DNA of 64,000 bases from Bubalus kerabau (Eukaryota; Chordata; Mammalia; Artiodactyla; Bovidae), in assembly GCF_029407905.1 (NCBI RefSeq), contig NC_073645.1, positions 49,787,501 to 49,851,500 on the forward strand, given 5' to 3'. Shown piece after piece: positions 56,357-64,000 of the stretch. Position numbers and translations under genes: made by a program. How positions within the stretch are numbered: position 1 is the stretch's first letter; the number at the start of each line of letters is the position of its first letter. Below the pieces are notes generated by a model that did no database searches, was not told the DNA's origin, and worked only from the letters and a program-made list of their open reading frames with translations.

Positions 56357-57390
56357 TATTTGTTTTATTTTCTTTTTTATTTTATTTTTTTAATGAAAAT
56401 ATTTTATTAGTAAAATATTTTTTTTTCATTTTTTATTTTTATTTTTTAATTTAATTTTATTTATTTTTATTTTTTTAATTTTATTTTATTTTTAAACTTT
56501 ACATAATTGTATTAGTTTTGCCAAATATCAAAATGAATCCGCCACAGGTATACATGTGTTCCCCATCCTGAACCCTCCTCCCTCCTCCCTCCCCGTACCA
56601 TCCCTCTGGGTCGTCCCAGTGCACTAGCCCCAAGCATCCAGTATCGTGCATTGAACCTGGACTGGCAACTCATTTCATACATGATATTTTATTTTCAAAA
56701 AAATAATTTCACGTGTACCCCAATGTTCATCACAGCACTGTTTATAATAGCTAGGACATGGAAGCAACCTAGATGTCCATGAGCAGATGAATGGATAAGA
56801 AAGCTGTGGTACATATACACAATGGAGTATTACTCAGCCATTAAAAAGAATACATTTGAATCAGTTCTAATGAGGTGGATGAAACTGGAGCCTATTATAC
56901 AGAGTGAAGTAAGCCAGAAAGAAAAACACCAATACAGTATACTAATGCATATATATGGAATTTAGAAAGATGGTAACAATAATCCTGTATGCGAGACAGC
57001 AAAAGAGATATAGATGTATAGAACAGTCTTTTGGACTCTGTGGGAGAGGGTGAGAGGGTGGGATGATTTGGGAGAATGGCAAAAAATAATAATTTTATTT
57101 ATTTACTTATTTTTGGCTGTGCTGACTCTGTGTGCTCTGTGAGCTTTTCTCTAGCTGTGGTGAGTGGGGGCTCCTCTCTAGCTGTGGTGTGCGGCTTCTC
57201 TTGTTACGGAGCACAGACTCAGCACATGGGCTCAGCAGCTGAGGCCCCAGAGCTCTAACGCGCTGGGTCCATAGTTGTGGTGCACCGGCTTAGTTGCCAC
57301 ATGGCCTCTGGGATCCTGGACCAGGGGTTGAATCTCTGTCTCCTGCATGGGCAGGTGGATTCTTTACCACTGAGCATCAGGGAAGCCTGA
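56357..57390 (-). mobile_element. CHR-type SINE whose tail contains an L1
   Basis: T-rich sequence at 56357 onward and the SINE body/head at 57081-57390 (ending GAGCATCAGGGAAGCC) form one element: TSD TACTTGCATTT is at 56346-56356 and 57391-57401. The L1 inserted in its A-rich tail. Confidence 0.85.
56480..57080 (-). mobile_element. Young ruminant L1 3' end with twin-priming inversion
   Basis: 56480-56694 is antisense L1 3' UTR (TATTAGTTTTGCCAAATATC, CATCCCTCTGGGTCGTCCCA). 56700-57080 is the directly upstream L1 segment in sense orientation (ATGTTCATCACAGCACTG to GATTTGGGAGAATGGC). In normal L1 the two are adjacent in the same orientation. Confidence 0.9.
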
Positions 57391-57401
57391 TACTTGCATT
57401 T

Positions 57402-59060
57402 GAAAAAGTTTTCTTTTGGCAATAATTTTACACTCATAGAAAAGTTACAAGAAGAATACAAGGACTCCCTTTACTCAGAATCTCCAAATGTTAACATTTA
57501 TCACAGTTGCCTTACTCTCCTCTCCACTCTATGGTGTTCAACTGTGGTGTTGGAGAACACTCTTGCAAGTCCCTTGGACTGCAAGGAGATCCGAGATCCA
57601 GCCAGTCCATCCTAAAGAAAATCAGTCCTGAATAGTCACTGGAAGGACTGATGCTGAGGCTGGAGCTCTAATACTTTGGCCACCTGATGCAAAGAACTGA
57701 CTCATTGGAAAAGACCCTGATACTGGGAAAGATTGAAGGTGGGAGGAGAAGGGGACGACAGAGGATGAAAAGTTTGGATGGTATCACTGACTTGATGGAC
57801 ATGAGTTTGAGTAAACTCCGGGAGTTGGTGATGGACAGGGAGGCCTGGAGTGCTGCAGTCCATGGGGTTTCAAAGAGTCAGACATGACTGAGAGACTGAA
57901 CTGAACTCTCTCCACTCTATAGACACATTGTGACCTTTACCACCTAAGGGCATGTGGCGGAATTGATGCCCCTTTATCTCTAAATACATCAGCGTGTGCT
58001 TTATAAAAACAAGAAAACTCTTTTTGAAACCTAAGCACAATGATCAACAAAAGGAAGCCAGCGCCCATGCAGCGTTAACTAACCCACAGGCCTTGTTCAG
58101 GTCTCATGGGTGGTCCTGCTAACGTCCTTTCTAGCAAATTCTCCCTCCCCATTCCCCTGAGAGCCCCATTTCAACTGCTGAGTTGTCCGGTCTCCTTACA
58201 CTATCTAACCTTCAGCATCCTCTTGGGTTTCTCTCTTTCATGACCTTGACAGTCTTGAGGAGCACAGGACAGCTCCCTTATTGCCTGTCCCTCTTTCTGA
58301 GTTTGTCTGATGGCTCCTCGTGACTGAATCCAGGCTGTGCATTTTTAACAAGATACTAGAAGCCGGAAAGTGAGGCGGCCCTCAGGGCATCATCGTACCA
58401 GGAGGAGAATGATGTCTTTGTGCCCGTTTCTGGCCACATGAACTCTCCCCGGTTGGGTTCTCTCCTGTATGGTTACTACCTTCCCCTTAGTAATTAGTAG
58501 GTATCTTGGGAAGGGTCCTTGGAAGCCCCGTGCTTATCCCGTGATCATGACATCGTCACTAGGTTCAGCATCCACTGATGTTTCTTGCTTGAAACGATTG
58601 TGATGATGCAGGTTGCCCAGTGGTGATTTTTAGAAATCCCATCCTTCCTTCCATGTTTAGCTAGAATTCTACCATTAGAAAGAACTTATCTTTTCTCCTC
58701 TTTATTGTTTTTAATTTCATCTATGTCTGGGTGGATCCACAGACCCTTATTTTGGTCTATGGCTAATAACCCATTACTATCGCTATTTTGATGCTGAAAT
58801 TGTCCTAAACCTGGCCGTGGGGAGCTGGCCCCTGTGTCCTCTGCACATGTTTCCCTCCCTGATTTTGGCACAGCGTGGTGGTCTAGGTTCATCTTGGCTT
58901 TCCCCTGCACTCACCTGGAAACCAGCCACTTCTCCAAGAGGCTCTGGTTCCTTTTATTGGAGAAAGGTATTCAGAAACCAGGATTTGGGCTCTGGGGGTG
59001 CCCATGTCAGCTATTTTCTTTCAAACCCTCTTATGAGCAGAGGTAGAAAACGTATGTGTG
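57402..59060. mobile_element. Long old L1 (L1M) 3' region interrupted by BovB
   Basis: AATTTTACACTCATAGAAAA, then GGCCTTGTTCAGGTCTCATG, TTTCATGACCTTGACAGTCT, TTTGTCTGATGGCTCCTCGT, TTAGTAATTAGTAGGTATCT, TTCAGCATCCACTGATGTTT, TTTTGATGCTGAAATTGTCC and GGTTCCTTTTATTGGAGAAA all follow old L1 3' UTR order. Strand not assigned. Confidence 0.75.
57533..57907 (+). mobile_element. BovB LINE with 13-bp TSD
   Basis: GGTGTTCAACTGTGGTGTTG to GAGAGACTGAACTGAA. TSD CTCTCCACTCTAT at 57520-57532 and 57908-57920 is perfect. Contains a short duplication (GATCCGAGATCCAGCC) near 57590. Confidence 0.95.
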
Positions 59061-59272
59061 TGTGTGCATTTCTATTAATCATCGTCTGTCTATCATCCAT
59101 CCATCCATCCTGACCTCCAAATCTAATCCAGCACCATGGGCTTCATTCTAATCTTCCTCCCTTGAACTTTTGTAACTGTCTTTTCCAACAGTGAAAAACC
59201 TGGTTCTCATTATACACAATACGTTTACTTTTTACTCAATACGACAATATCCATGAAATAATTTTAGAATTG

Positions 59273-59398
59273 GGCTTTCCTGGTGGTCCAGTGACTAAGA
59301 CTCTGTGCTTCCACTGCAGGGGGCTTGGGTCCGATCCCTGGTTGGGGAAGGTCTGCATGCCGTGAAGTGCTGCAGAAGAAAAAAAGGGAAAAAGCCCC
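59273..59398 (+). mobile_element. CHR-type tRNA SINE with perfect TSD
   Basis: GGCTTTCCTGGTGGTCCAGT to an A-rich tail. TSD ATAATTTTAGAATTG at 59258-59272 and 59399-59413. Confidence 0.93.
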
Positions 59399-59639
59399 AT
59401 AATTTTAGAATTGCTATCTCATACCGCTGTGAACAAATCAGATAATTTTTTTTTTTTTTAACAGTTTTTGTTGTTGTTTTATCTATAGCCTGCGGTGCTA
59501 AGGGCAGACACAGAGTGACCAGTTCAAAAGTCCCTTGAATTGGCTCTTCTGTCTTCACTGTGCTGGCGTCCAAAATACATTTAGGTTCATCTGTTTCTGT
59601 TTGTATTCCATCTGGGGGTTCTTCTCTTTATTTAATTAA

Positions 59640-60240
59640 AAATTTTGAGTATGTGAATTAGCATGTCTCTAAAAGCCAGAACCGTGTAAATATTGTCCTC
59701 AGAGGGGTGTCCCCTGGCCCTTTCTCCGCCTGTCCCCACCCCCTCAATTTTCCTGCCTTTTCCCTTTGAGTGTCTTGTGGGTTTTCAGCTTGTCGTGCCT
59801 GTGCTTCTGTTTGCGCAAATGAGGGATATTCAGGTATGCTCTATTGCCCTCCTTTCCCTGAGTGGTATACACACCTTCTCTTCTTACACTTTGCTTTTTC
59901 ACATCTTGAGCGTCACTAGTGTTTCATGAGGATCTTCCTTCTTGTTTTCACATCTTCCAAGCGGACTGGCCACACTTCACTCAGCCTCTCTTGATTGTGG
60001 TCATTAGGCTGTTTCCAGCATTTTGCAAAGCAGCACTGCCATCGCTAACCTTGTATCTATTCCCTGTTGCCGGAGGTGTATCTTTAGGTTGGATTCTGGA
60101 AGCTGGATTGCTGAAGCAAAAGGTAAACACATACGGCGCTCTTTCAGCTACTCCCACGTTGCCCCTCCAAAGGGTTTTGCCGATTTCCATTCCCACCATC
60201 AGTGTACGAGCGTGGCTCCTTCCCTGCAGTGTCTCCGGTA
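59640..60240 (-). mobile_element. Old L1-type 3' region, antisense
   Basis: GGCTGTTTCCAGCATTTTGC, GGAAGCTGGATTGCTGAAGC, GTTGCCCCTCCAAAGGGTTT and CCCACCATCAGTGTACGAG follow old L1 text. No coding capacity. Confidence 0.6.
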
Positions 60241-60496
60241 GAGGATGATGCTGTATTCCCTAATCTGCACCGGACACGTGAGAATTCCTCCAGTTGCATT
60301 GTCTGCTGAGGGGTGTGGATAGGCTAAGAAAGGAGTCCCTGGATTTTGTATCACGTGCTTCCCAGGGACAGGAAGAAAGCCACCCCTCCTAATGCTGCCG
60401 GCACCTACCTCCAGGGTGCAGAGCCTTGGCCAGCCCTGGAAACACTGCACCTCCCCAGTAAGGTTGAGTTTCTGATTTGAGAATTCCTCTGCTGCT

Positions 60497-60780
60497 ACTC
60501 AGAGAAGGCAATGGCACCCCACTCCAGTACTCTTGCCTGGCAAATCCCATGGACGGAGGACCATGGTAGGCTGCAGTCCATGGGGTCGCTAGGAGTCGGA
60601 CACGACTGAGCGACTTCACTTTCACTTTTCACTTTCATGCATTGGAGAAGGAAATGGCAACCCACTCCAGTGTTCTTGCTTGGAGAATCCCAGGGACGGG
60701 GGAGCCTGGTGGGCTGCCGTCTCTGGGGTTGCACAGAGTCGGACATGACTGAAGCGACTTAGCAGCAGCAGCTGCTGCTA
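60497..60780 (+). mobile_element. BOV-A2 SINE (BovA dimer)
   Basis: First monomer GAGAAGGCAATGGCACCCCA to GAGCGACTTCACTTTCACTT; linker TTCACTTTCATGCATTGGAG; second monomer to GAAGCGACTTAGCAGCAGCA. Complete. Confidence 0.96.
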
Positions 60781-60880
60781 CTTGGTCCCTCCTTCCACCA
60801 AACGGCTCCTCCCAGCACAAAATATACACCCAGGACTTCTCTAGACTGTCACTCGAACAAGGACTGTTGAGAAACTGTCA

Positions 60881-60918
60881 CGGTCTAGAGGCACCGAGGA
60901 GATGGTGCCTCTAGACCG
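60881..60918. repeat. Perfect 15-bp inverted repeat (hairpin)
   Basis: CGGTCTAGAGGCACC (60881-60895), 8-base loop, GGTGCCTCTAGACCG (60904-60918). Stem is perfect. Lies in sequence not assigned to any repeat. Confidence 0.97.
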
Positions 60919-60991
60919 AGCAGAATGTGGGGTCTGGAGACAGACAAGGACATTCAGGGAAAACCAAGGAAGCCTGAAGAGGGTATTGCTG

Positions 60992-61214
60992 TTGGTTTTT
61001 AGTCACCAAGTCATGTCTGATCTTTTGCGACACCACAGACTGTATAGCCTGTCAGGCTCCTCTGTCCATGGGATTATTCAGGCAAGACTACTGGAGTGGG
61101 TTGCCATTCCTTCTCCAAGGGATCTTTCCGACCCAGGGATCGAACTCAGGAGAATCAGGGAGACCCTGCATTGGCAGGCAGATTCTTTCCTGCTGAGCCA
61201 CCAGGGAAGCCCCA
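60992..61214 (-). mobile_element. Bov-tA SINE
   Basis: TTTTAGTCACCAAGTCATGT to GAGCCACCAGGGAAGCCCC, with a ~15-base insertion (AGGAGAATCAGGGAG) in the head. Confidence 0.93.
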
Positions 61215-61257
61215 AAGAGGGTATGGATTTCAGTTAATATTATTGTATCAATGAGAA

Positions 61258-61466
61258 GTGAAACTGAAAGTGCTAGTCACTCAGTCGTGTCTGGCTCTTT
61301 GTGACCCCATGGACTGTAGCCCGCCAGGCTCCTCTGTCCATGGAATCTTCCTAACAAGGTTACTGGAGTGGCTAGCCATCCCTTTCTCCAGGGGCTCTTC
61401 CCAACCCAAGGATAGAACTGGGTGTCCAGCACGGCAGGCAGATTCTTTATCATCTAAGCCACCACC
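61258..61466 (-). mobile_element. Bov-tA SINE
   Basis: GTGCTAGTCACTCAGTCGTG to TTTATCATCTAAGCCACCAC. Confidence 0.92.
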
Positions 61467-62867
61467 AATGGGCTCATTATCTGGGCCAGTGTGCCACACA
61501 TGTGTTACATGTCAACAGTGGGGGCAAGTGTGTGATGGGTATCCTTTTCTATCTGTGTGACTTTCCCATAAAACCTAAAAGAACACTAAATAAAGATTCT
61601 CAAGTTCTAAGACATATTCTCTCATCTCTGTCTCCCACTACTCCTGTGGGGTCACCTTCTGCAGATGGAAGCTTGATCAGGGAGAAATGACGTGTTTTGC
61701 CCAAGGCTCCAAGGCAACAGGATGAGCAAGCAGGATAGAAGCAGGGGGCTGCCAGGTTCCAGAACCTTCCCTCAAACATAATTGCCCCATAAATTCTTGA
61801 GGGAGTGAGTGGTGAGGAGACAGGCTCATTTCTTCAGGACACTTTATCACCTCCAGAGCTGCCCGAACTGGCTGGTCTGGTCTCTGCACTCCTTCCTGGG
61901 ACTTCTGCTGGAGAAAAGATCAACTGCTTTTTGAATCCCTGAAAATATATGTAACCAGGAAGCTGGACTGTTGAAAAAAAAAAAAAAAAAGCGGAAGCGA
62001 AGTTGTTTTCCTTCCTGAGTTAGTGTGCAGCAATGGGAAGCTTGATTGTACTCTGGATTTATCGGTTTCTCTAGTTGTCACCGAGGTGTTTACAAATGGA
62101 TTCCACCTGCCCTTGTTCCCTCTGACTGATGGCTGCGAAGCCTGGTCCTGGGCACGCGGCGCATGTGGCTCCAGGGTTGACCACCAGAGGGCGCGCCGCA
62201 GCCTCCCCTGCAGCCAGGCTGGGGCACTGAAGGGCAGATGGTTTCCGCCGGACTTGGGGTCCAGGGGGCCTGTGAGCATGGGGCGCCGGGCACTGGGTGT
62301 GGACCCACAAGGGCTGCATGAATCTTTGTTCTTTCTCTTCTAGAGAAAAATCACTTTTCCCGCGTTCCCTTTCCAGAGCACAGCGTAAGGATGCTCAGCA
62401 CCGGCTGGAGCTGGCTGCCTGCTGGCCCGCAGGTGCGGAGATGGCAGAGTCCCTGTGTCCTTTCCAGACACCTTAGTGCCCTGGGGAGCAAAGCTGGGGC
62501 CCCAGCTCAAGCTCCGGGAGTGAGCCTCAGTTCTGCCTCTTCTGGGGGAGGGTGGGCACCTCCTGAGCCTCACCTTTCTTCTTGGTGGGGAGGGGGCGCA
62601 CTGAGACACTTCTCTGCTGGCAAAGTGTCTGGGGACAGAGGGCGTGTTCCTCTGGTTTCCTCCTGCCCTGGGGCCTCCTGTTCTGGGAGCTCCCTGAGGT
62701 GGCTGTGGGTGACCTCTGACCGCCTCCGCTCCTGAGGCATCCCTGCCTGGGGTGGGTTCTGTCTTCTCTCCAGCCCTGATTGAGGGCCTCTGGGCTGCCC
62801 CGCCACAGGCAATTTAGAAGATGATGTCCACGCTTTGACCAAAGGAGTAATAGCTTATCACATTTAC
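61467..62867. other. GC-rich unique DNA, no gene confirmed
   Basis: 62090-62760 is GC-rich with open frames on both strands and no recognisable domain. An acceptor-like TTCTTTCTCTTCTAG ends at 62343, but I see no matching coding exon. An A18 run is at about 61974. Confidence 0.4.
62177..62197 (+). promoter_or_regulatory. CTCF-like motif (forward)
   Basis: TTGACCACCAGAGGGCGCGCC contains CCACCAGAGGGCGC, a near-ideal CTCF core in the same orientation as the 40.8-kb site. Confidence 0.75.
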
Positions 62868-62996
62868 GCATGCGTGCTAAGGCACGACAGTCATGTCTGA
62901 CTCTCTGCGACCCCATAGACTGCAGCCCGCCAGACTCCTCTGTCCATGGGATTCTCCAGGCAAGAACACTGGAGCGGGATGCCATTTCCTCCTCTA
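62868..62996 (-). mobile_element. Bov-A SINE, headless
   Basis: GCATGCGTGCTAAGGCACGA to GGGATGCCATTTCCTCCTC. Confidence 0.88.
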
Positions 62997-63021
62997 TCAC
63001 ATTCATAGTGATGTTATATTC

Positions 63022-63285
63022 GGGTTGGCCAAAAAGTTTGTTCAGTCAGTGAATGTGTCTTTCAGTAAGGATGAGATGGTTGGATGGCATCACTGACCCA
63101 ATGGACATGAGCTTGAGCAAACTCCAGGAGATGGTGAAGGACAGGGAAGCCTGGCGTGCTGCAGTCCATGGGGTGGCAAAGAGTCAGACAAGTCTGAGAA
63201 ACTGAACAACATAAAGTTCTTGGTGAAAATGAAAATTAGGTCCTTTTTTTTAGAAGTAAAACTGAACAAACTTTTTGGCCAACCC
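63022..63285. mobile_element. Mariner-type short element with perfect 25-bp TIRs
   Basis: GGGTTGGCCAAAAAGTTTG starts the left arm (63022-63046), and its exact reverse complement occupies 63261-63285. These are the termini of a mammalian mariner element. The interior is short and non-coding, largely replaced by a BovB insertion; there is no transposase. Confidence 0.9.
63066..63212 (+). mobile_element. BovB 3' end nested in mariner-type element
   Basis: AAGGATGAGATGGTTGGATG to GTCTGAGAAACTGAACAACA. Confidence 0.9.
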
Positions 63286-63472
63286 AATACCTTGTGATTT
63301 CTAAAATTAAGTTATCTTGTCCCGTGCCCCTCCTGTAGCTGGGTCCCTGTTCTGTTTCAAGAGAGCAGGGAAGCCACCCCATGATTTACTGCTGTGGAGA
63401 GTTAGCTCCCATCCACCCCCCAGGCCCCTGGCCTGTGTTACCCTGAGCCCTTCTCTGTGGTTCACCCTGTAG

Positions 63473-63523
63473 GTATGACGGGGAGTCCTTCACTGAACGC
63501 CTCAACTCCCCGGACCCCAGCTG
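63473..63523 (+). CDS. Candidate 51-bp exon, gene unknown
   Basis: A pyrimidine-rich tract and AG (acceptor ending at 63472), then 51 bases, then GTGAGG (donor at 63524). 51 bases is 17 codons, so inclusion would keep frame. Two frames are open: ...YDGESFTERLNSPDPS (phase 1) and MTGSPSLNASTPRTPA. I recognise neither. Splice signals this good also occur by chance. Confidence 0.25.
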
Positions 63524-64000
63524 GTGAGGCCGGGCCCCTGAAGGTACCGCTTCTCCTGAAAAGCCCCACCTGCTCGGCTGTGCCACACGCAGCCTGGAGC
63601 CCCTTCTTGGAGCCAGAACCCAGGGTCAGAGGAGCCAGCTCCCTGCCCCTGGGGCCAGAGCATCATGTCTGTGACCTCAGGATAGCACTGAGGTCTTCCC
63701 ACTTTCCTTCTCCACCCCTGTTCACCCCGATGACCCCGGGCTGGCTTTGTGCGTCCAGGACAGGCTTGGGCAGGAGGCTCGGTGCGGTCCAGCCCTGCTG
63801 CGTTTGCAGCCTGCGGTCGTGTGCCCACCTCCACCCTCCTCTGCCTGCCCGCGTCCCAGGCCCGCGGGGCAGTGGGCCCCTCCAGGTGCTCGTGGCTCCT
63901 TAGCCCCATTCCCAGGCGTCGCTCACAGGCAGGGAGGCAGGTGACACCTGTCTAGGGCAAGAGACATGACAAGGTGATAACATCTCATCTTCAAAACGGC
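63524..64000. other. GC-rich unique DNA
   Basis: Overlapping open frames on both strands reflect composition. No repeat recognised. Could be intron of the gene owning the candidate exon just upstream. Confidence 0.35.

Noticed and set aside
62391..62735. Open frames on both strands near 62.4-62.8 kb as exons
   Set aside because: Ser/Gly/Pro-rich in all frames, expected from base composition; no acceptor/donor pair supports them.

Overview
This window is nuclear DNA of a ruminant, most likely a bovid. It is dense in repeats seen together only in ruminants: BovB (RTE-clade) LINE copies ending in (ACTGA)n or (ATCAG)n, tRNA-Glu-headed Bov-tA SINEs, a dimeric BOV-A2 SINE, cetartiodactyl CHR-type tRNA SINEs and young bovine L1 3' ends. 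Older mammalian repeats (MIR, L2, L1M, MER20, a MaLR LTR, a mariner-type element) lie underneath. Family names come from remembered consensus features, not from a database search. I found no confident host protein-coding gene, rRNA, functional tRNA or CRISPR array. Nearly every longer reading frame is LINE or SINE sequence or chance.

Layout. 1-9.2 kb: unique AT-rich DNA, an old L1 3' end, a CHR SINE and four BovB fragments, one with an open 288-codon reverse-transcriptase end. 9.2-9.44 kb: an odd AT-rich tandem/inverted repeat. 9.5-10.1 kb: the only clear CpG island, with a 16-G run and a reverse CTCF-like motif. 10.5-12.4 kb: a dimeric Bov-tA with perfect target-site duplication (TSD), LTR-like segments and BovB. 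12.9-16.8 kb: two head-to-tail BovB copies, the second nearly full length from the endonuclease onward and interrupted by a Bov-A SINE. 17-26.4 kb: unique DNA with many nested SINEs. 26.4-31 kb: mostly repeat-free AT-rich DNA that looks like conserved non-coding sequence. 31-39 kb: L1 3' ends split by SINEs, and a MaLR LTR split by BovB. 39-42.5 kb: unique DNA with MIR/L2 remnants and a strong CTCF-like motif. 42.5-46 kb: old L1 in antisense, a 42-bp in-frame minisatellite and a chimeric SINE-BovB insertion. 46-60.5 kb: unique DNA, L2/MIR, a cluster of Bov-tA copies, MER20, a twin-primed bovine L1 inside a SINE tail, and a long old L1 3' region. 60.5-64 kb: SINEs, a perfect 15-bp hairpin, a second strong CTCF-like motif, a mariner-type element containing BovB, and one candidate 51-bp exon.

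The picture is a gene-poor intergenic or large-intron region. Its likely functions are regulatory (CpG island, CTCF sites, unique AT-rich blocks) and its visible history is layered retrotransposition. Nothing here supports a new protein system. The least explained items are the 42-bp coding-phase minisatellite, the 9.2-kb AT-rich array, the 60.9-kb hairpin and the chimeric SINEs.
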